DNA of 64,000 nucleotides, from the NCBI RefSeq assembly GCF_036323735.1, contig NC_086034.1:68923939-68987938 (forward strand). The letters are read 5' to 3'. This DNA comes from Rattus norvegicus (lineage: Eukaryota; Chordata; Mammalia; Rodentia; Muridae). The notes under the pieces are model-generated. The model worked only from the letters and a program-made list of their open reading frames with translations, was not told the origin of the DNA and did not search any database. Every line of letters starts with the position of its first letter. The first letter of the stretch is position 1. Position numbers and translations under genes: made by a program. Shown here in pieces: positions 10,383 to 22,797 of the stretch.

Positions 10383-10705
10383 TTAGGGTTTTACTGGTGT
10401 GAACAGACACCATGGCCAAGGCAACTCTTAAAAGGACAACACTTAATTGCAACTGGCTTGTAGGTTCGGAGGTTCAGTCCATTATCATCAAGGCAGGAAT
10501 ATGGCTATATCCATGCAGACATGGTGCAGGAGCTGAGAGTTCCACATCTTCATTTGGACGCTGATAGCAGAATCCTGCCTTCCAGGTAGCTAGGATGAGG
10601 GTCTTAAAACCCACACCCACATTGACACACCTACTCCAACAGGACCACACCCCCAAATAGTCCCCATACTCCCTGGACTAAGCAAATATAAGCTATCACA
10701 ATCCA
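10383..10705 (+). repeat. Rodent medium-reiterated repeat, end copy 1
   Basis: The sequence from 'gttagggttttactggtgtgaac' through 'accatggccaaggcaact' to 'ctatcacaa' belongs to an abundant rodent interspersed family. I cannot assign the database name with confidence (RMER-type). A related copy in the same orientation lies at 11855-12398. Confidence 0.6.
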
Positions 10706-11667
10706 CTTCCACTGGCTTGTTGGAAAATGAGTCTATGGGGGCTATACCTAAATAGCATAATGTAAAATATATTTAGTACAACTTCCAGAGTTTCTATATT
10801 CTATAGCAGTCTCAGCAATGTTAAAAGTCCAAATTCAAGGTATCTTGAAAGATTAATCTAAGCCCTTAACTGCAATCCCCAAAGCAAGATAGGAAACAAG
10901 CTGGGCATACTCCACATTCTGCATCTCCATGACTGATGTCAAAGTGGCCTTCAGGTCTCCAACTCTATTTTTGACTACAACAAACTTCTTTTTGCTGTAC
11001 TGGCTCCACTCCTTTTTAAGCAGCTTTCCTCAACAGATAGCCCATGGCTCTGGCATCTCAAAGTTCTTAGGGCTTCCAAGGCAACTTCAATGTTACAGCT
11101 TCTTGTTTCAGTGTCTGAGATCCACAAATGATCTTCTGGGCTCGTCCAAAGAGAGCCACTTTTCCTGCTCTACCCTCTGTAGTACTTTAAGGTCAGGTTG
11201 ATCCACTCCACTGCTGCTGACTTCATCAATAGCCTCTCATAGGCTCTTTTCATGGTGCCTATGAAGACATATCCTTTACAAGACCCCTTCAGTCCTGGGC
11301 CATCAACTGCAATTGAGGCTACAACTTTCACAAATGGCCTTTAATGGCGTCTTATAGTGCCAACCCTCAGCTGCTTGTCATGATGCCTTCAAAACCAGTA
11401 CCAGCTGGGTGACTTTTACCCATTACCAAGTATAGATACAGCACAAGGTACAACCTTGGCTACACTGAACACAGTTTCTTTGTGCTCTCAGAAAACATTT
11501 TCCAGAAGATTTCACCTCAGTCATGCTTGTCTTTTCTTAATCACCACTAGTTAGTTTCTTAGCTCCAGCTAACAAGCGTCAATTGTCTCAGTAGTCTCCT
11601 TCTCCTCAGAGACACGTGATCAAAGCTGCTGAGTTCTGCATACATTATGACCAGCTTTCTCTTTTCG

Positions 11668-11746
11668 GATCTGTAGATTGACCTTGAACTCAGAGATCTG
11701 CATGACTGTCTCCTGGGATTAAAGGTTTGTAACACCATGCCTGGAT
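11668..11746 (-). mobile_element. B1-like SINE monomer
   Basis: In reverse, it matches the B1 core: 'tgaactcagagatctgc' followed by 'ctgggattaaagg' and 'caccatgcctgg'. Confidence 0.65.
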
Positions 11747-11770
11747 TTAAACTTTTCTTCACTTAGAATT

Positions 11771-11848
11771 TACTCTATCTCAGGCTGGGCTTGAATTCAG
11801 AGATCTGCTTCTCTTTATCTCCAGGGATTAAAGGTATATACCAACTTC
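11771..11848 (-). mobile_element. Second B1-like monomer
   Basis: Same order of B1 motifs ('aggctgggcttgaattcag', 'agggattaaaggtatatacc') just downstream of the first. It is truncated. Confidence 0.6.
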
Positions 11849-11854
11849 TATACA

Positions 11855-12398
11855 GACAAAATGACCAAGGCAACTTTTTATTCTTTTTTTTTAATTGGAT
11901 ATTTCTATTTACATTTCAAATTTATTCCCTTTCCTGGTTTCCTGTCCATAAACCCCCTTTCCCGTCTCTCCTCCCCCTTCTTATATGAGGTTTTCCCCCC
12001 TCCCCAATCGCCCCACCTTTCCACTTCACTGCCCTGACATTCCTCTACACTGGCAGGTTCACCCTTGGCAGGACCAAGGGCTTCTCTCCTCCCATTTATA
12101 CACAATACAGGCATCTTCTGCATTAATTGGTACTGGCTTACAGTTTCAGAAGTTCAGTTCATTATCTCAAGGCAGGAACATGGCAGCATCTAATTAGGCC
12201 TGGTGCAGAAGGAGCTGAAAGTTCTACATCTTCATCTGAAGGCTGCTAGCACAATACTGACTTCCAGGCAGCTAGGATGAGGGTCTTAAAGCGAACAACC
12301 ACAGTGACACAACTACTCCAACAAGAATACCTATTCCAACAGGGCCACACTTTCTAATAGTGTCACTCCCTGTGCTGAGCATGTATAAACCATCACAC
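11855..12398 (+). repeat. Rodent medium-reiterated repeat, end copy 2, interrupted
   Basis: It begins with 'agacaaaatgaccaaggcaac' and resumes after an L1 insertion with 'aattggtactggcttacag', then runs to 'taaaccatcacac'. Its order matches 10383-10705. Confidence 0.6.
11878..12118 (-). mobile_element. Short L1 3' UTR insertion
   Basis: A poly-T followed by the reverse complement of an L1 3' end ('atttctatttacatttcaaat', then C-rich tracts and 'ttggcaggaccaagggctt'). It is severely 5'-truncated and splits the repeat around it. Confidence 0.75.
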
Positions 12399-12399
12399 T

Positions 12400-13150
12400 T
12401 AGTCAATAATGTATGTATCTATGTAAACAAATGTGCATATGGGTACTGTATAAAATGAAGACAGAAAAGAAAGGCTAATATTTAGGGGATGCACAGACTG
12501 AATGCAGATGATGAACATGGTTTATGAAAGAAGATATAAGGAAAATTAATTTTCTAGTTTTATTTCTATAATGGATTTATTTTTGTTTCATGATGGATAA
12601 GTACATAAAACATTTAAATAGTGAAAATATCAACTCTAATGTGAAACTGTTTGGCTTTGGAATTCTTACTCAGAACTTACAGATGTTCATTCAGATGTAT
12701 ATAGACTTTTGTTCTGATTAATATGAGTATATGGTATTCTGTGGGGTTTTATTGAAATTTTTAATAATAAAATTGATACATTTTTCAAATTAAAACAAAA
12801 TTTGAGTCAGAAGATGCAGGGAGAGGCTGAGTAACATTGTAGATTCGATGGGAATAAGGTTACATAAAGATTAAGAACAGCAAGCACATTTTACCAGATT
12901 ACATCCTGCGGAAGGAAAAATAGCATGCATTTAAAATGTGGTAAAATCCAAAGAAAAATTCTATTTAATAATGACATGACAACATCAGTTTTTCAGCTTT
13001 GATAATTATAGTGTTCACTTAAGGTGTGAATATTAAAAAAATCTAAAAGAAGTGTTCATAGGAAGTCAGTCAGGGTTCCCTGTGTGATAGTTGGATTATT
13101 ATGAAATATTTTAAGGTAAGAATTTTTTAACATTTATTTGTACTGTTTTA
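12400..13150. other. AT-rich stretch, nothing recognised
   Basis: No ORF above noise and no recognised repeat. Confidence 0.5.

Positions 13151-13152
<2 letters not shown>

Positions 13153-13198
<46 letters not shown>
13153..13198. repeat. (GT)23 microsatellite
   Basis: An uninterrupted GT run. It adjoins the tail of a B3-like SINE read on the minus strand. The apparent Cys-Val protein here is an artefact of the repeat. Confidence 0.97.
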
Positions 13199-13199
<1 letters not shown>

Positions 13200-13256
13200 A
13201 GAGAGGGGGTGGTGGGAGCCTCTAGAGAGCTAGAGTTTCAGATGGCTGCCTACTAT
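13199..13256 (-). mobile_element. B3-like SINE, left half
   Basis: In reverse this reads as the 3' part of a B3/B2-type SINE ('gagcctctagagagctagagtttcag'). It stops at GCTGCCTACTAT, which recurs at 13787 where the SINE resumes. Confidence 0.6.
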
Positions 13257-13786
13257 TTTTTTAAACTTATTAATATGAATTTACTTTTTCCATTTTTTAT
13301 TAAATTGGGTATTTCTTATTTACATTTCAAATGTTATTCTCTTTCCAGTTTTCCAGACCATAAGCTCCCTAACCTTTCCCCTTCCCCTTTTATATGGGTG
13401 TTCCCCTCCCCATCCACCCCCTATTACCACGACCCAACAATCCAGTACACTGGGGGTCCAGCCTTGGCAAGACCAGGGACTTCCCCTTCCACTGGTGCTC
13501 TTACTAGGCTATTCATTGCTACCTATGAGGTCAGAGTTCAGGGTCAGTCCATGTATAGTCTTTGGGTAGCGGCTTAGTCCCTGGAAGCTCTGGTTGGTTG
13601 GCATTGTTGTACATATGGGGTCTCGAGCCCCTTCAAGCTCTTTCAGTCCTTTCTCTGATTCCTCCAACGGGGGTCCCGTTCTCAGTTCAGTGGTTTGCTG
13701 CTGGCATTAGCCTCTGTATTTGACATGTTCTGGCTGTGTCTCTCCAGAGAGATCTATATCCAGTTCCTGTGAGCCTGCACTTCTTC
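13257..13786 (-). mobile_element. 5'-truncated L1 (3' UTR only) inserted in the SINE
   Basis: A T-rich start is followed by about 500 bp collinear with the 3' UTRs of L1-A and L1-B (C-rich block, 'ctgggggtccag', 'cattgttgtacatatgggg', 'ggtttgctgctggcatt'). GCTGCCTACTAT is duplicated at 13245-13256 and 13787-13798. It contains no coding sequence. Confidence 0.88.
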
Positions 13787-13798
13787 GCTGCCTACTAT

Positions 13799-13876
13799 AT
13801 AATGTGGAGGTTGGGGTCTGAACTATGGTCCACCGGAAAAGAAGAAAGTGCTTGCAGTCACTGAGCCAGTCTAGTC
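13799..13876 (-). mobile_element. B3-like SINE, right half
   Basis: 'gtctgaactatggtccaccgg', 'gcttgcagtcactgagccag' corresponds in reverse to the 5' part of the B2/B3 consensus. Confidence 0.6.
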
Positions 13877-15010
13877 TCCACATGAAAAACTTATAAGTGT
13901 CACCCAAGGGAATATAAACAAATAGCACAGAGAAGAAAGTAAGGAAAATCGTGGATGTGGGGGCTGCTGGAATACCTTCTGTGCTACCTTCTGATGACAT
14001 TAACCTTACCAGGATTCCAAACAGCATAGTATGAAAAAAAAAAAAAAACACAGCATTATTCTCAAGTCTGAAGATTTATTTAAGCATGTACGCTTAATAC
14101 ATCAGCTAAAGACAGTGGCTAAAGATGTGAGTTTAATTGTTAATAAGAATGGAGACTACTTGTACCCGCGTTCCCCAAAGCGCACACAGAATGACTTGGG
14201 AGGTTACACTTCACCTAAACGTAGGCAGCAGAATTCCTATACGTCTTGCCAAATGATGAGAAAACCAGGCTGATTTTCAATCAAATTAGATCTAGCCGGA
14301 TAGGTTTAAATCAATAGCAAAAGAATTTTAATAGAGATTATAGTCTCTGGGTTCTATATATTTTAGGTGAAATATTGGCCTACGGCGGGAAACTTTTCCA
14401 AAAAGGAAATAAGTTACACTGTCCAACCAAGAGCGATGTAAACCAAATCAAAGCTGGTAATAGAAAAGTAAACTTTTTAATTAAAAAATGTTCTTATTTA
14501 AAAAAAAAAGAATGGAGACAGAAGAGGACAGGTCACTTGCAATTATCCTCAATTTCAGAGATGATAGCATGAGGATGTATGTACAGTGAACAGAGAAATT
14601 ATGGGAAAAAATGATAGAATCTTTATTGCTTTTCAACAGAACTTCGCTGGCATGAACTTTTCCAGAGGCCTCTCTAAATTTTCTTGAGAAACACTTGCTT
14701 TGTTTCTGTAGCCCATGGTAGTCATCACTGAGAGCTTTTGGAAATTCTTGTACCGCCATGCCAATCCTTAGGAATCAGCCCTAGGCTGAGAGGCAATGGG
14801 CCCTCTGATCTCAACAGTCCAGGTTGCTTCCATGGCTGCCAGTGTGACTTTTCCCACTCAGGCTTCCGTACTTGGAATTTCTGTTGCAGTTTCTAATTTT
14901 CTCATTTAACCTACTAAAGACTTCTTTATATACTTGTTTTATTAATACATTTTATTTTTGTTTCTCAAAAGCAATTTCTCATATTGTTTCTTCTTGAAAT
15001 AGATTTTTTT
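13877..15010. other. Stretch without recognised repeat or gene
   Basis: It holds an A15 run (about 14035-14049) and two short ORFs (14031-14273 plus, 14481-14759 minus) that I cannot place in any family. Reverse-strand AATAAA near 14625 would suit a processed transcript end, but no poly(A) follows it. Confidence 0.4.
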
Positions 15011-15011
15011 A

Positions 15012-15420
15012 AAAAAAATTTTGTTTGGGAGATTATACTATAAATATATCATTATCCCTTTTTCTCTCTTCAAAGCCTCCCATGTATCCTTCCTTGCTTT
15101 CTTTGAAATTCATGGCCCCTCTTTTAATTAATTGTTATTACATATGCATTTGCATATATACTAAATACAACCTGCTCAATTTGTATAATGTTACTCATAG
15201 GTATAATTTCATAGGTATAAAATCATAGGTATAATTTCAGGCCTGACAGCTTGGTATTAGAAAACCAATTGGTGTGCTCTTCCCTGGGGAAGTTTTTCCC
15301 TCCCTCTCAGCATTCCTTGGTTGGTTAGGATTTTTTGTGTAGGGCTGAAGACTTTAGGATTTTTCCATGGTGCATGTAAACATTTTTATTGCTGTCCTTG
15401 TTCAGCTCCTGTTTAGGTAG
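15012..15420 (-). mobile_element. Old L1 3' UTR fragment
   Basis: In reverse it follows the 3' terminal part of older L1: the T-rich start, 'ttcatggcccctcttttaatt' and 'aaccaattggtgtgctcttccctggggaa'. Confidence 0.65.
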
Positions 15421-15516
15421 TCATGTTGGTGAGATTTATGAATACAGTATCTGACATTCTTAGGAGACAGACACATAAAGCAGGTTTTTCAAATTTGTTT
15501 GGTGTGACCAAATACT

Positions 15517-15543
15517 GAATAAATGAATGAATGAATGAATGAA
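15517..15543. repeat. (GAAT)n microsatellite
   Basis: Five to six GAAT units seen directly. Confidence 0.9.
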
Positions 15544-15944
15544 CAGATATATAAGTAGTAAGTAAATAATTAAATGAATTGAAAAAGAAATGAATAAACT
15601 AAACATAATGATGAGTAACTCCTAGTTGACCCTATATTAGGAAGTTAGTCATTTTGGATGTTTATTTCTGGAAATAAAATAAAATCATTCTACAATTTGA
15701 CCAAAAGTATATTGTATAACTTTTAGGAAGTGAAGATCTGCTGGAGAAAGCATGTCTCTGGGAGAGTACTGTGAGTGTTCATAGGTTTGTTCTACATCCA
15801 GTTTTCTTGTTCTGCTTCATATTTTCAGTTGAAGACTAGTATTTGTGCTTTCTTTTCCTGCTACCTGTTTCTAAGAATTTCATACTTTACAGACTGTCTC
15901 ATAGAAAAGAAAATGCAGTTACATAGTAACTATAAAAATCAACT

Positions 15945-17235
15945 TGCTCTTTCTCGCTCTATGAGGAATTGAGTTGGGATTTTGATAGAGATTGCATTGA
16001 ACCTGCAGATTGCTTTTGGCAAAATGACCATGTTTTCTATATTAATCCTGCCAATCTATGAGCATGGGAGATCTTTCCATCTTCTGAGATCTTCATAGTC
16101 TTGAAGTTCTTGTCATCCAGATTTTTCACTTGCTTGGTTAGAGTCACAGCAAAGTATTTTATATTGTTTGTGACTATTGTGAAGGGTGTCATTTCCCTAA
16201 TTTCTTTCTCAGCCTGCTTAACCTTTGAGTAGAGGAAGGCTACTGATTTGCTTGAGTTGATTTTATACCAAGCCACTTTGCTGACATTGTTTATCAGGAT
16301 TAGGAGATCTCTGGTGAAATTTTTGGGGCCTTTTAAGATACTATCATATCATCTGCAAATAGTGATATTTTGACTTCTTCCTTTCCAATTTGTATCCCTT
16401 TGACCTTCTTTTGTTGTCTTATTGCTCTGGCTAGGACATTGAGGACTATATTGAATAAGTAGGGAGAGAGTCAGCAGCCTTGTCTAGATCCTCATTTTAG
16501 TAGGATTCTTTCAAGTTTCTTTCCATTTAGTTTGATGTTGGCTACTGGTTTGCTGTATATTGAATTTACTTCGTTTAGGTATGGGCCTTGAATTCCTGAT
16601 CTTTCCAAGACTTTTAGCATGAAGGGGTGTTGAATTTTGTCAAATGCTTTCTCAGCATCTAATGAGATGATCATGTGGTTTTTTTTCTTTGAGTTTTTTT
16701 ATATAGTAGATTACTTTGTTGGACTTCCATATATTGAACCATCCCTGCATCCCTGGGATGAAGCCTAGTTGATCATGCTAGATGATCATTTTAATATGTT
16801 CTTGGATTCAGTTTGGTAGAATTTGATTGAATATTTTGCATCAAAATTCATAAGTCAAACTGGTCTGAAGTTCTCTTTCTTTGTAGGGCCTTTGTGTGGT
16901 TTAGGTATGAGTATGATTGTGGATTCATAGAAGAAATTGGGTAGGATTTCTTCTGTTTCAATTTTGTGGAATAGTTTGAAGAATATTGGTATTAGGTTTT
17001 CTTTGAAGGTCTGATAGGATTCTGCACTAAACAACACATCTGATCCTGGTAGTGTTGTTTGTTTGTTTGGGTTTGTTTGTTTGTTTGTTTGTTTTTTTGG
17101 AGACTTTTAATGGCTGCATGACTACTTCTCTTTCTTTAGGGGTTATGGGACTGCTTAGATGGTTTATCTGATCCTGATTTAACATTGGTCTCGTATCTCT
17201 AGAATATTTTCCATTTCATCCAGGTTTTCTCCCTG
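15945..17235 (-). mobile_element. Inverted 5' part of a twin-primed L1
   Basis: This encodes, on the minus strand, ORF2 from roughly codon 440 to codon 790 of the full-length frame, including the reverse transcriptase core (FADD in reverse near 16350). Many frameshifts and a (GTTT)n insertion at about 17060-17095 break it. At 17236 the same element switches to the plus strand. Confidence 0.85.
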
Positions 17236-19078
17236 TCCTCAAGCTGCATTACAGAGCAATAGTGTTAAAACTGCATAGTATTGGTACACAGACAATAGAA
17301 ATGAACCCACACAACTATGGTCACTTGATCTTGACAAAGGAGCAAAAACTATCCAGTGGGAAAAAAGACACCTTTTTCAACAAATACTGCTCATTCAGCT
17401 GGCAGTCATCATGTAGAAGAATGGAAATTGATCCATTCTTACCTCCTTGTACAAAGCTCAAGTCCAAGTGAATCAAAGACCTCCCCATAAAACCAAATAC
17501 AGAAACTAATAGAAGAGAAAATAGGGAAAAGCCTCGAACATATAGTCAGAGAGGAAAATTTCTTGATCAAAACACCAATGGCTTATGCTCTAAGATCAAT
17601 AATCAACAAATGGAACCTCATAAAATTATAAAGCTTCTGAGAGGCCAAGGACTGTCAATAACCAAAGAAAAGAACTTCACCAATCCAACATCTGATAGAG
17701 GGCTAATATCCAATATATACAAAGACCTCAAGAAGTTAGAATTCAGAAAACAAAATAACACTATTAAAAAATGGGGTACAGAGATAAACAAAGAATTTTC
17801 AACAGAGGGATAGAGAATGACGGAGAAGCACCTAAAAATGTTCAGCATTCTTATTCATGATAGAAATGCAAACCAAAACAGCCCTGAGAGTTCCCCTTAC
17901 ACTAGTCAGAATGACTAAGATCAAAAACTCCGGTGATACCAGATGCTGGGGACGGTATGAAAAATAAAGTACACTTCTCCATTTTTGGTAGGTTTGCAAG
18001 CTGGTACAACCACTCAGGAAATCAGTCTGGCAGTTCCTCAGAAAATTGGACATGGTACTACCTGAGGACCCAGCTCTACCACTCCTGAGCATATACCTAA
18101 ATGATGCTCCAACATATAACAAGGACACATGCTCCACTATGTTCATAGCAGCCAGAAGCTGGAAAGAACCCAGATGCCCTTCAAGGGTAGAATAGATACA
18201 GAAAATGTGGAACATTTACACAATGGAGTGCTACTCAGCTATTAAAAACAATGACTTCATATAATTCTTAGGCAAATGGATGGAACTGAAAAATATCATC
18301 CTGAGTGAAGTAACCCAGTCACAAAAGAACAAACATGGTTTTGACTCACTGATAAGTAGGTACTAGCCCAAAAGCTCAGAATACCCAAGATACAATTCAC
18401 CTACCTCATTAAGCTCAAGATGAAGAAAGATCAAAGCACGAATGCTTCCGTCCTTCTTAAAGGGGGGAACAAAATACTCACAGGAGGAAATTCAGAGACA
18501 GAGTGTGGTGCAGCGACGTAAATCAAGGCCATCCAGAGACTTCCCCCACCTGGTGATCTATCCCATATACAGACAGCAAACCCAGACATTATAGCAGAAG
18601 CCAAGACATTACTGCTGCTTGAGCCTGAGGAGATTCTGCCAGAGCATGACAAATACTGGACAAATACTGAGGGGGATACTTGCAGACAACCATTGAACTG
18701 AGAATGAGGTCCCCATTGGAGGAGTTAGAGAAAGGACTGAGGTAGCTGAGTGGGTTTGCAACCCCATAGGAAGAACAGAAACATCCACCAACCAGACACC
18801 CCAGAGCTCCCAGGGACTAAACCAACAATCAAAGTGTACACAGGCTCCAGCCACATATTTAGCAGAGGATGGCCTGTTGGTCCTCAATGGGAGAAGAGGG
18901 CCTGGGTCCTATGAAGGCTCAATGATGCCAGCGCAGGGAGCAGGAGTGGGTGGATAGGCATGGGAGCACCCTCAGGGTAGAGGAAGAGGAGGAATGGAAT
19001 ACCTGGTTTCCAAAAGGGAGATTGGAAAAGGTGGAATTGTTTGATACATACATAAATAAAAATCCAATAAAAAAGAAA
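17236..19078 (+). mobile_element. 3' part of the same L1: ORF2 C-terminus and 3' UTR
   Basis: It starts at LKLH-YRAIV in ORF2 and runs through the Cys-rich end and the 3' UTR to AATCCAATAAAAAAG. With the inverted block to its left, it is one element with about 100 bp missing at the junction. That fits twin priming. Coding frames are broken (short ORFs at 17262 and 17610). I could not find a clear target duplication. Confidence 0.85.
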
Positions 19079-19089
19079 TTCTAAAATTG

Positions 19090-19850
19090 TAAAAAGTCCT
19101 ATCTTTGCATCACTTTAGAAATTTTTTGTGGTTTCTTAAAGGCAAGAGTTTAATTTGCATTTCTTAGTTTTCTGTGATCACAAAACCAATCTAAGGCAGT
19201 TTTTGGAAACCCAGCTTCTTATTTTCCTGCCACAGGGCTTGCCTAAACATTACCTGTAGGATAGTCTTTGGTTAGCTTCTCCAGTGAGCTCATACTGAAC
19301 AAATCACAGAACAGAGTAGAGCAACTTTGCTTTCGCATTACTTAGGGATTGGGTATTTCTAAGTATTTGTGAGTAAAGGTGTACATTCCTAATGTTAGAC
19401 ACAATTGTTCTCATTTTCAACCCAACAAAGCAGAAAAAAATTTATAACAGAATATTGTAACAAAAGCTCTGGCAATGCTCTTGTTAGAGTGCTACAGTAG
19501 ACATGGTGTAAAGTATAAAATTAGATGTATATGATTGAATTTAAACGCTATAGACTGCTATGAAACTTGGCAAACTGCTATGAAAACAATGGCAAGTCAT
19601 TGAATTCTCTGAGTTCAGAATTCTCACGTGTCATACACATTTATACAAGCAATAGATTTATTTAATGTGTATATATAATGAACACTGTTGTTATTTTTAT
19701 ATAGTATACATATGTGGTGTTTTGAATAAGTGTCACACATAGTCTTATGCATTTGAACACAGGATCTCTGTTTGATAGAACTGTTTGAGGCAATTTAGGT
19801 GGCTTTGCTGGAGGAGGTACAAAACTGGAAGTGGGTGAGATTGAGGATTT
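19090..19850. other. AT-rich stretch, nothing recognised
   Basis: No supported gene or repeat. Confidence 0.5.
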
Positions 19851-19854
19851 ATAC

Positions 19855-22225
19855 TTTTTCCTCAGTTTTTTTCCTTTTATTAAAAATAGATTTGTTTTTA
19901 TCACACAGTAGACCCTCATTACAGTGTTCCTTCCATCTACTCTTCTGAGTTCCTATCTACCTCCTCTCCCATCCAGATCATCCCCCTTAATATTGCTTAC
20001 TAGAAAAGAGACTTCTAAGAGATAATACTGCACATGATAAAATAAAATAGAAGATTAAACATAACTCATCACTTTGAGGTTGGACAAGGGAGACCACCAG
20101 TAGGAATTAGATCCTCAAATGAAATCACAAGACTCAGATATACAGTCATGAACACATTCGGGCATCCTGTGAAAATACTAAATGAAAAGCGTTAATATAT
20201 GTGCAGAGCACCTGGTACAGACCTGTGTCTGCACTATGATTGCTGCTTCTGTCTCTGTGAATTAACATGGGCTTTACTTAGTCTATTAATAGCATTTGTT
20301 CTCCTGCTGTCCTCAATGCCCTCTGTGTCCCTGACTCTGTCTCCTCTTCCATGGGATTCTTGAATTCTGTAAGGAAGAATTTCATGAAGACATCCCATTT
20401 AGATATTTGTGTTCCAAGTCTCACTCTTTTCACAATGTCTGGCTTTAACTCTCTGGATGTGGTCCCATTGGCTGCAAGTAGAAGCTTCTTGAGTAAGTCA
20501 CTGATCTATGAGTATAGCAGAATATCACTAGGATTAACTTTATTGCTACTTTTGAAATTTATGACAGTAGTATTTGTCTTTACTCTAGGTCTTTCAGCTA
20601 TGCAGTATCAAGTTCTTGATTACCCAAGCAATATCAGGTACAGGTTCCATATTATAGAGTGGACTCTAAGTCAAATCAGACATTGGTCTGTTACTCCCAT
20701 AAATGTCTGCCACCATTGCCCTAGTATATTTTTCAGACAGGAGAGATTGTAGATCAAAGGTTTTGTGCGTAGGTTGGTACCCATATTTCTCTTTTGGTAA
20801 CATAGAATGCCATCCTACACCGAAGACTAGAGAACAGAGGGGAGAAAAATTCTATGTAGGCTCCATCTCATCTTCTCCATGTTCAATGAGTTTTGTGGGC
20901 ATTGTCTTCAGAAGTGCAACCTTGCATTCAGTTCTTAGAAAGCCATCTGGGATGCTTTGGGATTTCAATGGGACCCACTTTGGCCAACAATTCAATTAGA
21001 TATAGCCCACTCCCAATAGCGGAAACTTAGTTTGGGGGTAAGGTGTGGCCAACTGACCAGTCTGTCTCCCTTAGCATTTGGAAATTTCATTAGGATCACC
21101 TTCATATATTTTAAGAAGTTTCCACAACACTAGGTTCAATACCACTACTTAAATGACTCTAAATTCTGTTTCTCTCTGTATCTTCTTTCTCTAAACCATC
21201 TCCACTTACGCTCCCTATCTGGTCCCAATAGTTTGGTTATTATTTATTTAGTGACTAATATCTGCATATAAGCATACTTATACCATTTTTGGGGTTGGGT
21301 TACCTCAGAAAGGATGATTATTTTTTCGTCCCACCCACCAGTCTCCAAACTTTATGATGTCATGTCTGTTAACAGGTACCACCCCATTATGTAAACATGT
21401 TCCTTTTGTCTACTGTTCTTCTGTTGCAAGATATCTAGGTCGTTTTCACTTTCTGGCTATTATAAATAGAGCAGTGAGGAACATAGTTGAGCAAGTGTCC
21501 TTGTCGAAGAATGAACCATCCTTTGGGTACATGCCCAAGTGTTAAAGCTGAATCTAGAGGTAGATGTATTCTCAACTTTCTGAGAACCGCTGTTTGCACT
21601 CCCAGCAGCAGTGGATGAGTGTTCTACTAACTCTGCATCCTCGCCAGTGTGCTCGCATGTGCTGTGTATCTTAGCCATTCTTACAGGTGGAAAATGGAAC
21701 CTTACAGTAGTTTTGATTTATATTTGCCTGATGGCTAAGGATGATGAACTTCCCATTATTTCTTCATCAGTACCATTTCCTTTAATAAGATTTCTCAGTG
21801 GATCTCTACTTCACTTACTAATTGGAGCTTTTTAGATTATTTTGGTATCTAGTTTTTTAAGTTCTTTATATATTTTGGATATTCATCCTCTATCAGGTGT
21901 GCAAAGCTGGTAAGATATCATTTCCCATTCTCTAGGCTGCAAGTTTTTTCCTTTGGCAGGATGTCGGCATCCTTTGCCTCACAGAAAATTTTCAGTTTTG
22001 TGGGGTACCACTTATTAATTGTTTTCTTAATGCCTGCACCACTAGTGCTCTATTCATGAAATCTTCTACTATCCCAATGAGATTAAGGCTATTCTCTACT
22101 TTTTCTTCTTATACCTTCAATGTCTTTGGTCATATATTGAGTTATTTGATCCATTTGGAGTTGGTTTTTATACTGTGTGATAAACCTGGATCTCTTTACA
22201 TTCTTCTACATACACTCACAGACCG
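19855..22225 (-). mobile_element. Old L1 (Lx-like): 3' UTR and ORF2 3' end
   Basis: Reverse-oriented. A T-rich 3' end near 19860 is followed by a long 3' UTR (markers 'ctatgagtatagcagaatatca', 'tggtctgttactcccat', 'ttctccatgttcaatgag'). From about 21250 ORF2 C-terminal sequence follows ('ctggctattataaat', 'tttgggtacatgcccaag'). There are many stops, so it is a dead copy. Confidence 0.75.
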
Positions 22226-22797
22226 TTACCTTGATATCCAAGCCATACCATGTACAGACTCCAAGCCCAGGCACTATTGAGGATGCCAAGAAGTGCTAGC
22301 TGACAGGAGCCTGATATAGCTGTCTCCTGAGATGATCTGCCAGAGCATGACAAATACAGAAGCAGATGTTCGCAGCCAACCATTGCACTGAGAATGGGGT
22401 TCCCAATGGGGAGTTAGAAAAAGGATTGAAGGAGCTGAAGGGGCTTGCAACCCATAGGAAGAAAAACAATATCAAAGAACCAGACCCCGGGGAGCTCCCA
22501 GGGACTAAACCACCAACCAAAGTGTACACACAGAAGGAACCATGGCTCCAGCCTCATATGTAGCAGACAACGGCCTTGTTGGCCATCAATGGGAGGAGAG
22601 GCCCTTGGTCCTGGGAAGGCTCAATGTCCCAGTGTAGGGCAATACCAGGGCAGGGAGGCAGGAGTGGGTAGATGGGTGGGGGAGCACCCTCATAAAAGCA
22701 GGGGAGCGAAGATAATATAGGAGTTTTTGGGAGGGGAAACCAGGAAAGAGGATAAAATTTGAAATGTAAATAAATAAAATATTCAATTAAAAAAAGC
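22226..22797 (+). mobile_element. L1 3' UTR fragment
   Basis: 'gatgccaagaagtgctagctgac', 'gagaatggggttcccaatgg' and 'gggaggagaggcccttgg', then an A-rich end after AATAAAATATT. It is a truncated L1 on the plus strand, abutting the inverted Lx-like copy head to head. Confidence 0.75.

Larger units (their letters stand above)
10706..11850 (+). repeat. Internal segment between the two similar repeat ends
   Basis: About 1.15 kb with no ORF of note, lying between two similar direct copies of one repeat, as the internal part of a non-coding LTR-like element would. It includes two B1-like monomers on the minus strand. Confidence 0.4.

Noticed and set aside
13155..13577. 140-codon ORF starting with Cys-Val repeats
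   Set aside because: Translation of a (GT)n microsatellite running into an L1 3' UTR. The same applies to the His-Thr and Val-Cys ORFs at 38419, 39398, 39499, 40462 and 40604.
14481..14759. 92-codon minus-strand ORF with a nearby AATAAA, possible processed pseudogene
   Set aside because: The first half looks protein-like, but there is no poly(A), no direct repeats and no family I recognise. Too weak to call.
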